Assembly: GCA_965224515.1 (NCBI GenBank)
Contig: OZ245051.1
Location: 1,612,001 to 1,676,000 of the forward strand
DNA length: 64,000 nucleotides
From: Sedimenticola_A sp040506425
Lineage (GTDB): Bacteria; Pseudomonadota; Gammaproteobacteria; Chromatiales; Chromatiaceae
Direction of reading: 5' to 3'
In this document: positions 25,207 to 42,205 of the stretch, one piece after another
Layout: the number at the start of each line of letters is the position of its first letter
Numbering within the stretch: position 1 is the first letter of the stretch
Position numbers and translations under genes: made by a program
The notes under the pieces: generated by a model
Database searches by the model: none
The model's input: only the letters and a program-made list of their open reading frames with translations
What the model was told of the DNA's origin: nothing

Positions 25207-26319
25207 TCAGGCAGGATAGATGCCGCCGAGAACAACTGCCCGTTTGGCTCCCGTGGCGCTTGGGAGGTTTCCCGGAAGATGATGCAGGGTCTGGCGGGCC
25301 AGCCAGGCGAAGGCCATGGCCTCTACATGGTCAGGGTGTATGCCGTGAACATCTGATGATTCCACAGGCAGCGGATCAAGCCTTAGTGCCAGTTGGCGCA
25401 TCAATTCGCCATTGTTTACGCCTCCCCCGCAAGCGATGACGCGATCGCAGTTGGGGCTCTGGGTCCTGATAGCCTCTGTGATGCTGGCAGCTGTCAGTGC
25501 GGTGAGTGTGGCCTGGATATCCTGTGCTCCGATCTCCTGGTGCCTCTTAAGGCGTTGTTCAAGCCACTCGGCGCTGAAGTATTCAGGGCCGGTGCTTTTT
25601 GGAGGTTCGCGCTGAAAGTAGCTGTCGCTCAGCAGGCTGTTGAGCAGTTCGTCATCGACTCTGCCCCCGGCGGCCCATGCTCCGTTTTCATCTCTTGGTG
25701 CGCCGAGATGTTTTTCGGTCCAGTAGTCGAGCAGTGTGTTTGCGGGACCGGTATCAAAACCACAGCCAGCCACTGATCCGCCGGCTGGCAGCCTGGATAT
25801 GTTGGCTATGCCGCCGAGGTTGAGTATCACCCGTTCCTCTTCCCTGTTGCCGAAGATGGCGTCGTGGAATGCCGGAACCAGCGGTGCCCCTTCCCCTCCA
25901 GCGGCCATGTCGCGGCGCCGGAAATCTGCAACCACGGTGATTCCGGTTCGTTCGGCTATCAGGCTTGGGTCACCGATCTGAATAGTAAATGGTGTGGTCG
26001 CCTCAGGGCGATGACGGATGGTCTGGCCGTGGGAGCCGATGGCACTGACAGCCGATGCCTGGATGTCTGCAGCCTCAAGCAGTCTGGTGGCGGCAGTTGA
26101 AAAACACTCTGCTGCCTGGTGGTCCAGGGTGCCGAACTGCTCGATGTTGCCCTGGCCTGGTTTGGCTATCTTGCGGAGATTCTGCTGGAGCTCTTCAGGC
26201 CAGGGAGTGTTGTGGTGGGCGAGAAATTCAATGTCCTGATCATTGATGCGCGTGAGTACAGCATCGATGCTGTCCATGCTGGTGCCGGACATCAGGCCTA
26301 TATAGAGGTCACCCTGCAT
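25207..26319 (-). CDS. anmK: anhydro-N-acetylmuramic acid kinase
   Basis: Phosphorylates and opens 1,6-anhydro-MurNAc during peptidoglycan recycling. The 370 residues start with GLMSGTSMDSIDAV (about 8-21), the ATP-binding signature. SHGQTIRHRP, GDPSLIAERTGI, GGIANIS, DTGPAN and CGGGVNNGEL follow, all AnmK blocks. The E. coli enzyme is 369 residues. It follows the M23 peptidase gene by 10 bp and converges on clpC with only 4 bp between stops. Confidence 0.96.
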   Translation of the reverse strand: MQGDLYIGLMSGTSMDSIDAVLTRINDQDIEFLAHHNTPWPEELQQNLRKIAKPGQGNIEQFGTLDHQAAECFSTAATRLLEAADIQASAVSAIGSHGQTIRHRPEATTPFTIQIGDPSLIAERTGITVVADFRRRDMAAGGEGAPLVPAFHDAIFGNREEERVILNLGGIANISRLPAGGSVAGCGFDTGPANTLLDYWTEKHLGAPRDENGAWAAGGRVDDELLNSLLSDSYFQREPPKSTGPEYFSAEWLEQRLKRHQEIGAQDIQATLTALTAASITEAIRTQSPNCDRVIACGGGVNNGELMRQLALRLDPLPVESSDVHGIHPDHVEAMAFAWLARQTLHHLPGNLPSATGAKRAVVLGGIYPA

Positions 26320-26329
26320 GGAGGCAGGC

Positions 26330-27865
26330 TTATTGAGCTGGTTCTGCCGAGGCCACCATTGTCTGGGATATCAGCTCCAGGCGGGCAAGGAGGGAGGCGC
26401 TCTTCTGCTTGAAGTCATCTCGGTACTTTTTCGCGATGGGCTCTGCTGCCGGCAGCTTGATGGTCAGTGGATTGCGGTGTACGCCGTTGACCCTGAACTC
26501 ATAGTGCAGGTGAGGACCTGTCGCTACGCCACTCTTGCCCACATAGCCGATGACCTGGCCCTGGCTAACCCTGCTGCCACTCTTGACCTTGCTGCGATAC
26601 TTGGACATGTGGGCATACAGCGTGGTGTAGCTCTGGCCGTGCTGGATGATTACGGTGCGGCCGTATCCGCCCTTTCTGCCACGGAAAATCACCTTGCCGT
26701 CGCCGGATGCCTTGATAGGAGTGCCGGTTGCGGCTGCATAGTCCACGCCTCGGTGGGGGCGCTTTTTGCCCAGTACCGGGTGGTAGCGTTCACGGGTGAA
26801 GCGGGACGAGATGCGGCGGAAATCCACCGGCGCCCGCAGAAAAGCCTTGCGCATGCTCTTGCCGTCCGGGGAGAAGTAGCTGCTGCGACCCTTGTCATCC
26901 TCGTAGCGAAGAGCCTGCACTACTCTGCCGCGGTTTATGAATTCGGCAGCAAGAATGTTGCCATTACCGTATTTATCGCCGTCCAGATAGTTCTCTTCGT
27001 AAATCAGGCTGAAGCGGTCACCTGAGCGGATTTCGAGAGCAAAGTCGATATCCCAGCCAAAGATGTTGGCCAGCTCCATAATCAATGAGTCGTCCAGTCC
27101 GGCGAGCTGTGCGCTCTGGTAGAGCGAGTCGGTGATGGTGCCGGAGACCGTGGCAGTGCGTTTTTCCAGGTCACGTTCAATCAATTGGGCTGAGAAGCTT
27201 TCTCCTTCGGGCAGGATCTGCAGGCTCAGTATCGGGCTGCGCCTGTGAATCAATTCCAGCAGGTTGTCCTCGTCGTCCAGGCGTACTCGCAGAGTCTCTC
27301 CCGGACGAATGCTGGCCAGCTCTTTGGCCTGCTTGCCGCTGTGGACAATGCGGTGAAGCAGATTAGCCGAGAGCCCAAGGCGGGAGAATATCCTCGCCAG
27401 AGAGTCGCCGGATTTTACCGGCTCTTCCACCCAGCGTCCGGCAGCAATAACTTCTTGCGTCGGGTGTTCTTTGCTTATCGGCACCTGCAGCGGGGTGGTT
27501 TCCTGCTGCCCGGTAACCGGCTCTTTCGGCAAAGCAATTGCTATGGTTTGCTCTTCGTGCCTTGATGCTTCCGGTGCTGTGTCGATATCCTCAGCTGGAT
27601 CGGCTGCGCTCTGGCGCTCGGGAAGATTGAGAGGGATGGCCAGATGTTCCGCTTCTCCTGCAGATGCTGCTGCTTCCAAGGTGTTTTCAGGTATGGGCGC
27701 GGCAGTCTGAAGCGGCTCATCGTCACTGCCGATGATCTGCATTGATGCGTAGATAGCCGTGGCGCTTAGAACGAGGGTGAAAAGGGCTAGCAGACCCAGT
27801 CGCGGATGGCGGCGATGGGCTTTGAAATCATCAGTATCGTAGCGGGACTTGTAGTCTTTTATCAT
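26330..27865 (-). CDS. M23 family peptidoglycan DD-metallopeptidase
   Basis: An envelope-bound murein hydrolase, MepM-like. The 511 residues have a short cytoplasmic N-terminus, one membrane segment (about 22-45), a Pro/Glu-rich linker, a LysM/OapA-like region (VKSGDSLARIFSRLGLS, about 150-166) and a C-terminal M23 domain. Zinc ligands fit HRGVDYA (H371, D375) and HLHYEF (H452/H454). It pairs with the recycling kinase anmK downstream and is divergent from tyrS, an arrangement shared with Pseudomonas-like genomes. Confidence 0.94.
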   Translation of the reverse strand: MIKDYKSRYDTDDFKAHRRHPRLGLLALFTLVLSATAIYASMQIIGSDDEPLQTAAPIPENTLEAAASAGEAEHLAIPLNLPERQSAADPAEDIDTAPEASRHEEQTIAIALPKEPVTGQQETTPLQVPISKEHPTQEVIAAGRWVEEPVKSGDSLARIFSRLGLSANLLHRIVHSGKQAKELASIRPGETLRVRLDDEDNLLELIHRRSPILSLQILPEGESFSAQLIERDLEKRTATVSGTITDSLYQSAQLAGLDDSLIMELANIFGWDIDFALEIRSGDRFSLIYEENYLDGDKYGNGNILAAEFINRGRVVQALRYEDDKGRSSYFSPDGKSMRKAFLRAPVDFRRISSRFTRERYHPVLGKKRPHRGVDYAAATGTPIKASGDGKVIFRGRKGGYGRTVIIQHGQSYTTLYAHMSKYRSKVKSGSRVSQGQVIGYVGKSGVATGPHLHYEFRVNGVHRNPLTIKLPAAEPIAKKYRDDFKQKSASLLARLELISQTMVASAEPAQ

Positions 27866-28074
27866 GTTGTGACGCTAATCCCTCGAATTTCAAACAATTA
27901 TCGTTCAAAAAGAGGTCGTTGCCTAGGGTTGTTTTCTGCACAATACTGGCATGCAGGTGCTTTGGCAAGCTGTTTGCCGACTCTATAGATAACAATTTAG
28001 AAGGAAACAGTTACTTTTTCCGGCTCCATCCTGTAAATTGTGCGCCCCTATATATTCCTGATGTGAGGTGGATC

Positions 28075-29274
28075 ATGACTTCGGTCACAGAGGCCATGGA
28101 TGTCATTCGGCGCGGAGCCGAGGAGATACTGCTGGAAGAGGCGCTCATTAAAAAACTTGAGCGTGGTAAACCCCTGCGTATCAAGGCGGGTTTTGATCCA
28201 ACCGCACCAGATCTTCACCTTGGGCATACGGTTCTCATCAACAAGTTGAGGCAGTTTCAGGACCTGGGCCACGAGGTGATGTTCCTGATCGGCGATTTTA
28301 CCGCCATGATCGGCGATCCCACCGGCAAGAGTGCCACCCGCCCTCCGCTGACCCGGGATGATGTGCTGGAGAATGCCAAAACCTACGAGCACCAGGTATT
28401 CAAGATTCTGGATGCAGAGAAGACAACGGTTTTCTTTAACTCATCCTGGATGGGGCAGATGAATTCGGCCGACATGATTCAGCTCGCAGCCAAGCATACC
28501 GTGGCGCGGATGCTGGAGCGGGATGATTTCAGCAAACGCTACAAGGGTGGCCAGTCGATCTCAATTCACGAATTTCTCTATCCCCTGGTGCAGGGGTACG
28601 ACTCCGTGGCCATGAAGGCCGATGTCGAGTTGGGCGGTACCGACCAGAAGTTCAATCTGCTGGTGGGGCGTCAGCTCCAGGAGGCCTACGGCCAGGAGCC
28701 CCAGGTTGCCCTGACCATGCCGATCCTCGAAGGGCTGGATGGCGTCCAGAAGATGTCCAAGTCTCTCAATAACTATGTCGGTATCGCTGACAAGCCGGAT
28801 GATATGTTCGGCAAAATCATGTCTATCTCCGATGATCTCATGTGGCGCTATTTTGAGCTGCTCAGTTTCAAACCAATGTCCGAAGTGAATGCGCTTCATA
28901 AAGAGGTTGATGAGGGTCGAAACCCCCGGGACGCCAAGGTGATGCTGGCCATGGAGCTGGTGGAGCGTTTTCACTCCAGCAGTGATGCGGAGAGAGCCAA
29001 TGAGAATTTTGTGGCACGTTTCCGCAAGGGGGCGATGCCTGACGATATGCCGGAAGTGACCCTGGATGCTGGCGCGGACGGAATGCCCATTGCCAATCTG
29101 CTGAAAGAGGCCGGGTTGGTGAGCAGTACTTCGGAAGCCTTTCGTATGATCAAGCAGGGCGCGGTGAAAATAAATGGTGAACGGGTAGAGGATCGCGGCC
29201 TGGCATGTGCGGCGGGAGCTACTGATATATACCAGGTAGGCAAGCGGCGTTTTGCCCGTGTAACCCTGAACTGA
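28075..29274 (+). CDS. tyrS: tyrosyl-tRNA synthetase
   Basis: Class I aminoacyl-tRNA synthetase charging tRNA-Tyr. The 399 residues start at ATG 28075, preceded by GAGGTGG; the open frame extends further upstream without family similarity. The HIGH-type motif is HLGH at 48-51, and the KMSKS motif lies at about 227-231 (VQKMSKSLNNYVG). A C-terminal S4 RNA-binding domain ends the protein (AFRMIKQGAVKINGERV). This is the shorter TyrZ-like class common outside enterics. The rrn operon promoter region begins about 40 bp after its stop. Confidence 0.96.
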   Translation: MTSVTEAMDVIRRGAEEILLEEALIKKLERGKPLRIKAGFDPTAPDLHLGHTVLINKLRQFQDLGHEVMFLIGDFTAMIGDPTGKSATRPPLTRDDVLENAKTYEHQVFKILDAEKTTVFFNSSWMGQMNSADMIQLAAKHTVARMLERDDFSKRYKGGQSISIHEFLYPLVQGYDSVAMKADVELGGTDQKFNLLVGRQLQEAYGQEPQVALTMPILEGLDGVQKMSKSLNNYVGIADKPDDMFGKIMSISDDLMWRYFELLSFKPMSEVNALHKEVDEGRNPRDAKVMLAMELVERFHSSSDAERANENFVARFRKGAMPDDMPEVTLDAGADGMPIANLLKEAGLVSSTSEAFRMIKQGAVKINGERVEDRGLACAAGATDIYQVGKRRFARVTLN

Positions 29275-29315
29275 AGGCTTCTGTAGAACAGTTTTAACTT
29301 TTTTGAAATATTGTC

Positions 29316-29343
29316 TTGCGCGCACCATTCATGTGCGTATAAT
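29316..29343 (+). promoter_or_regulatory. rrn operon 1 promoter P1
   Basis: TTGCGC, 16-bp spacer, TATAAT (29338-29343), then a GC-rich discriminator GCGCCGCTCG, as in stringently controlled rrn P1 promoters. The AT-rich GTTTTAACTTTTTTGAAATA upstream fits an UP element. Confidence 0.75.
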
Positions 29344-29440
29344 GCGCCGCTCGTCTCGGGGAGATATGGCCGGAAACGGTGCAGTCGAAACGGGTACGAA
29401 GCGATCTTTCGGGATTGTTGATCGGGTTGAAAATAAGTAC

Positions 29441-29468
29441 TTGACCTGATCATGAGGATGCGTAGAAT
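29441..29468 (+). promoter_or_regulatory. rrn operon 1 promoter P2
   Basis: TTGACC (29441-29446), 16-bp spacer, TAGAAT (29463-29468), then ACGCGCCTCGTC, a GC-rich discriminator. Tandem with P1. A boxA-like AGCTCTTTAACA follows at 29595-29606 in the 280-bp leader before 16S. Confidence 0.75.
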
Positions 29469-29745
29469 ACGCGCCTCGTCTGGGGTGAGCGGCTACAGTC
29501 GGCACAAACAGGCAAGCGGTTGAGATCGATAAGGTCTTGACGGCGAAGCAGAAGGCCTTCATAATTGACGGTCTTCGCTGAGCGAAAGTTCAGCAGCTCT
29601 TTAACAATTAGGTTAGGTAATTTGTGTGGGTGCTCCGTCAGTGGTTGAGAAGCCATTAATATCGACGAAGCATCTATCAATTCCAAATTCGATAGTGATT
29701 TGTCGAGCCAAGATTTGGTCTCATCTTATAGAGACTGTTCAAACT

Positions 29746-31289
<1,544 letters not shown>

Positions 31290-31565
31290 AAGAAAGCTGA
31301 TCAATGCTTTCGGAGCATCCACACAAATTACCTAATCTGTTGAGCACTTTGAAAAGTGCCAAGTGACAAACCTTTTTGGGTTTGTCACTTTGTATTTTTA
31401 CGAAGTGTTGCTCTTTAACAATTTGGTTAGATTTGTAGATAGATTGAGTATCTATTTATCAAAGTACTAATTTTTCTCAAAAAAATTAGTTACTTGGGTA
31501 TGTTGCATTTGCGAGAACGAGAACGAGTTGATCATACCAGCACCCCAGAGTTTTTGGGGTTATAT
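31290..31565 (+). other. 16S-23S spacer 1, without tRNA genes
   Basis: No tRNA is present. It contains a near-perfect hairpin (AAGTGACAAACC / GGTTTGTCACTT, about 31361-31390) and a boxA TGCTCTTTAACA at 31409-31420. The spacer of operon 2 shares both ends but has about 223 extra bases with two tRNAs. Confidence 0.85.
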
Positions 31566-34455
<2,890 letters not shown>

Positions 34456-34578
34456 ATAACACCCAAGAGTTTTGGGTGTTGGAATCAACTCAAGTAAACG
34501 CAACATCCCACGATACTCGATTTAGACACAAATCTAACCAAACGCTTGCAGGTCGCGTTGTCGACTTGCGCACCAGTT

Positions 34579-34696
34579 TGCCTGGCGGCCATAGAGCACT
34601 GGTACCACCTGATCCCATCTCGAACTCAGAAGTGAAACGGTGCATCGCCGATGATAGTGTGGGGTCTCCCCATGTGAAAGTAGGTCACTGCCAGGC
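34579..34696 (+). rRNA. rrf: 5S ribosomal RNA, copy 1
   Basis: Begins TGCCTGGCGGCCATAGAGCA and ends CACTGCCAGGC, whose ends pair (GCCTGGC / GCCAGGC). The CGAACTCAGAAGTGAAAC segment is characteristic. About 118 nt. Confidence 0.94.
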
Positions 34697-34711
34697 TTTA
34701 ATTAAAGGAAC

Positions 34712-34745
34712 AGCCCATTCTCGAAAGAGGATGGGCTTTTTCTTT
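34712..34745 (+). terminator. rrn operon 1 terminator T1
   Basis: AGCCCATTCTC GAAA GAGGATGGGCT stem-loop followed by TTTTTCTTT, 16 bp after 5S. Confidence 0.9.
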
Positions 34746-34871
34746 GTCTCGAGAAAATATCGGGGGCAGTGACCTGCTTGTTTGAGAAAGTAGGGGCCGC
34801 TCCCGCACTTCCATGTGCTCCGCGGCATGTGGCCATCCTGGCCAAAACTGCCAGGCTTTAATTAAAGGAAC

Positions 34872-34905
34872 AGCCCATTCTCGTAAGAGGATGGGCTTTT
34901 TCTTT
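34872..34905 (+). terminator. rrn operon 1 terminator T2 (duplicated)
   Basis: The same hairpin with one base change (GTAA for GAAA) 160 bp downstream. It is preceded by a duplicate of the 5S 3' end (CTGCCAGGCTTTAATTAAAG at 34848), so T2 arose by local duplication of the 5S tail plus terminator. The 34746-34847 stretch holds no gene. Confidence 0.88.
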
Positions 34906-34972
34906 GCGCGTAGAAAAAGCCAGATGGCTAATACGTTCGGCATTTATAACTACAGGTAAGGTCCAGGTATTT

Positions 34973-35040
34973 GTAGGAGCCCGGTCCTCCGGGCGATAAT
35001 GGGTTTGTAATATAAATTGTCCGGAAGACCGGGTTTCCTC
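34973..35040. repeat. REP-like palindrome, copy 4
   Basis: GTAGGAGCCCGGTCCTCCGG at left; a decayed inverted partner GTCCGGAAGACCGGGTTTCC at right. It lies inside the duplicated rrn unit, near its 3' boundary at 35049. Confidence 0.75.
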
Positions 35041-35092
35041 ACTCTCTTAAGGTTTGCAGGGGAGCAGTTCTGCAGATTATAAATTTAGAGAT

Positions 35093-35665
35093 CTATGATC
35101 TCTTTTTAATCAGAATAAGTATGGGGCCTGTCTCTGCGTGACTTCTCTGAATTGATGTTTCAAACTGATCTCTGTCCAGGGCTTCAACAAACCTGATTAC
35201 AACATCAGACTCCTCCTTCCCGCCGCTGTGTCCTGGATACGCCATGATAGAGACCGCACCGCCAGGTGCAATCAGTTGGCATGCTTGTGATACCCCACTC
35301 AACGTTTCCCTGCTATTTGTAACAACTGTTTTGTCACTGCCTGGCAGATAGCCGAGATTGAACATCGCCGCCCTGATCTTATGATTGCACTCTTCAGGAA
35401 TGTAGTTGCTTAGGTTGCTATGGCTCTCATTGATAAGTGTGACCCGTGATGGCGCGTTTGCTTTTCTCAGTGTCTCTTCGGTGGATGCAATGGCTTGGGG
35501 CTGAATATCGAATCCAATGACATGCCCGGTAGCTCCGACAGCATTGGAGAGAAAAAGTGTGTCGTGGCCGTTTCCGATGGTGGCGTCAATCGCGCAGTCA
35601 CCTGGAAGAATTGTTGCCGAGATAACTTCGTGGCAGGTTTGGGTAAGGCGTGGTCTCTTGCTCAT
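35093..35665 (-). CDS. mnmM: MnmM/YtqB-like class I SAM methyltransferase
   Basis: Homologue of the rRNA-methylase-like family whose B. subtilis member (YtqB/MnmM) methylates mnm5s2U34 of tRNA. The 190 residues from MSKRPRLT show the SAM motif DATIGNGHDTLFLS (about 26-39), VIGFDIQPQAI (about 47-57) and the signature AAMFNLGYLPGSDK (about 96-109). PGHSGGKEESD is also conserved. The frame is open upstream into the rrn leader, but family length supports this start. It lies alone between the two rrn operons, on the opposite strand, about 120 bp from the second P1. Confidence 0.85.
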   Translation of the reverse strand: MSKRPRLTQTCHEVISATILPGDCAIDATIGNGHDTLFLSNAVGATGHVIGFDIQPQAIASTEETLRKANAPSRVTLINESHSNLSNYIPEECNHKIRAAMFNLGYLPGSDKTVVTNSRETLSGVSQACQLIAPGGAVSIMAYPGHSGGKEESDVVIRFVEALDRDQFETSIQRSHAETGPILILIKKRS

Positions 35666-35764
35666 TATGCAGATAATTGCTGTTATTGTGCTGGAGATAA
35701 TCTCTACGTTTTGGTGCCTATTCTGCGCCCAATAAATATATTTTTCATTTTGATTAAAAAGGTG

Positions 35765-35792
35765 TTGCATGGTCAATGGATGTCCGTATAAT
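35765..35792 (+). promoter_or_regulatory. rrn operon 2 promoter P1
   Basis: TTGCAT, 16-bp spacer, TATAAT (35787-35792), discriminator TCGCCGCTCG. Homology to operon 1 starts at this -10 box, so the two operons have different -35 and UP regions (here ATATATTTTTCATTTTGATTA). Basal strength could differ. Confidence 0.7.
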
Positions 35793-35889
35793 TCGCCGCT
35801 CGTCTCGGGGAGATATAGCCGGAAACGGCACAGTTGAAACGGGTACGAAGCGATCTTTCGGGATTGTTGATCGGGTTGAAAATAAGTAC

Positions 35890-35917
35890 TTGACCTGATC
35901 ATGAGGATGCGTAGAAT
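35890..35917 (+). promoter_or_regulatory. rrn operon 2 promoter P2
   Basis: TTGACC, 16-bp spacer, TAGAAT, same as in operon 1. Confidence 0.75.
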
Positions 35918-36194
35918 ACGCGCCTCGTCTGGGGTGAGCGGCTACAGTCGGCACAAACAGGCAAGCGGTTGAGATCGATAAGGTCTTGACGGCGAAGCAG
36001 AAGGCCTTCATAATTGACGGTCTTCGCTGAGCGAAAGTTCAGCAGCTCTTTAACAATTAGGTTAGGTAATTTGTGTGGGTGCTCCGTCAGTGGTTGAGAA
36101 GCCATTAATATCGACGAAGCATCTATCAATTCCAAATTCGATAGTGATTTGTCGAGCCAAGATTTGGTCTCATCTTATAGAGACTGTTCAAACT

Positions 36195-37738
<1,544 letters not shown>

Positions 37739-37801
37739 AAGAAAGCTGATCAATGCTTTCGGAGCATCCACACAAATTACCTAATCATGTAGCACGGACA
37801 C

Positions 37802-37878
<77 letters not shown>

Positions 37879-37932
37879 ATTTTCCGAATGATCAATGATC
37901 TTCGCAAGATTGCTCGAAAGAGGAAATATACC

Positions 37933-38008
37933 GGGGCCATAGCTCAGCTGGGAGAGCGCCTGCCTTGCACGCAGGAGGTCGGCGGTTCGATCCCGCCTGG
38001 CTCCACCA
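37933..38008 (+). tRNA. alaT: tRNA-Ala (TGC)
   Basis: GGGGCCATAGCTCAG... to CCA. Anticodon TGC at 37966-37968 in loop CTTGCAC. T-arm GGCGGTTCGATCCCGCC. Second tRNA of spacer 2. Confidence 0.97.
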
Positions 38009-38237
38009 ATTTTCCTGTCCTGTGAGAGTGCCAAGTGCCAAACCTTTTTGGGTTTGTCACTTTGTATTTTTACGAAGTGTTGCTCTTTAACAATTTGGTT
38101 AGATTTGTAGATAGATTGAGTATCTATTTATCAAAGTACTAATTTTTCTCAAAAAAATTAGTTACTTGGGTATGTTGCATTTGCGAGAACGAGAACGAGT
38201 TGATCATACCAGCACCCCAGAGTTTTTGGGGTTATAT

Positions 38238-41127
<2,890 letters not shown>

Positions 41128-41250
41128 ATAACACCCAAGAGTTTTGGGTGTTGGAATCAACTCAAGTAAACGCAACATCCCACGATACTCGATTTAGACA
41201 CAAATCTAACCAAACGCTTGCAGGTCGCGTTGTCGACTTGCGCACCAGTT

Positions 41251-41368
41251 TGCCTGGCGGCCATAGAGCACTGGTACCACCTGATCCCATCTCGAACTCA
41301 GAAGTGAAACGGTGCATCGCCGATGATAGTGTGGGGTCTCCCCATGTGAAAGTAGGTCACTGCCAGGC
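41251..41368 (+). rRNA. rrf: 5S ribosomal RNA, copy 2
   Basis: Starts TGCCTGGCGGCCATAGAGCA; same as copy 1. Confidence 0.94.
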
Positions 41369-41383
41369 TTTAATTAAAGGAAC

Positions 41384-41417
41384 AGCCCATTCTCGAAAGA
41401 GGATGGGCTTTTTCTTT
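41384..41417 (+). terminator. rrn operon 2 terminator T1
   Basis: Same AGCCCATTCTC / GAGGATGGGCT hairpin and T-run as operon 1. Confidence 0.9.
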
Positions 41418-41543
41418 GTCTCGAGAAAATATCGGGGGCAGTGACCTGCTTGTTTGAGAAAGTAGGGGCCGCTCCCGCACTTCCATGTGCTCCGCGGCAT
41501 GTGGCCATCCTGGCCAAAACTGCCAGGCTTTAATTAAAGGAAC

Positions 41544-41577
41544 AGCCCATTCTCGTAAGAGGATGGGCTTTTTCTTT
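41544..41577 (+). terminator. rrn operon 2 terminator T2
   Basis: Second copy of the hairpin 160 bp on, preceded by the 5S-tail duplicate, as in operon 1. Confidence 0.88.
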
Positions 41578-41644
41578 GCGCGTAGAAAAAGCCAGATGGC
41601 TAATACGTTCGGCATTTATAACTACAGGTAAGGTCCAGGTATTT

Positions 41645-41712
41645 GTAGGAGCCCGGTCCTCCGGGCGATAATGGGTTTGTAATATAAATTGTCCGGAAGA
41701 CCGGGTTTCCTC
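41645..41712. repeat. REP-like palindrome, copy 5
   Basis: Same as copy 4 and lying at the same place relative to its rrn operon, 26 bp before the TerB-like gene. Confidence 0.75.
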
Positions 41713-41737
41713 ACTCTCTTATTGTTCCCTGGGTGAA

Positions 41738-42205
41738 ATGTTCAAAACATTAAAAGAACTCTTCGATGGCCGCCTCAAAGGCGAGCTTCACGACAGCAAT
41801 CCCCGCATAGCTGAGCATGCCCTGCGGATAGCCACGTCGGCACTGCTGGTTGAAATCAGCCGCTCGGATTACGAGTTCGATCTGATTGAGCGGGACAAGA
41901 TCCAGGACATCATCAGTACTAGATACGGCCTGACAACCGAAGAAACCAAAGAGCTTCTTGTTATCGCAGAGGCCGAGGTGGATGCGTCCATTTCACTGGA
42001 TCAGTTCACGGTATTGCTTGATCGGGATCTTGTGCCTGATCAAAAGATAGTGCTGTTGGAAATGCTATGGGAGGTGGCCTTTGCAGATGGTCGGATTGAT
42101 AAATACGAAGAGTATTTGATTCGAAAACTCGCAGACTTACTTCACGTGCCGCACCGGGGGTTTATACAGGCAAAGCTCAAAGTGCAGTCCAGGAGAGACA
42201 GATGA
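41738..42205 (+). CDS. TerB-like protein
   Basis: A 155-residue all-helical acidic protein of the TerB superfamily. ALRIATSALLVEISRSDYEF and EMLWEVAFADGRIDKYEEYLIRKLADLL carry the two Asp-rich motifs (D..F and ADG..D..E) of that fold. Despite the family name, a tellurite role is not implied. Its stop overlaps the ATG of the M61 peptidase gene by 4 bp, so the two are coupled. The sequence just before its ATG is the rrn unit boundary. Confidence 0.88.
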   Translation: MFKTLKELFDGRLKGELHDSNPRIAEHALRIATSALLVEISRSDYEFDLIERDKIQDIISTRYGLTTEETKELLVIAEAEVDASISLDQFTVLLDRDLVPDQKIVLLEMLWEVAFADGRIDKYEEYLIRKLADLLHVPHRGFIQAKLKVQSRRDR

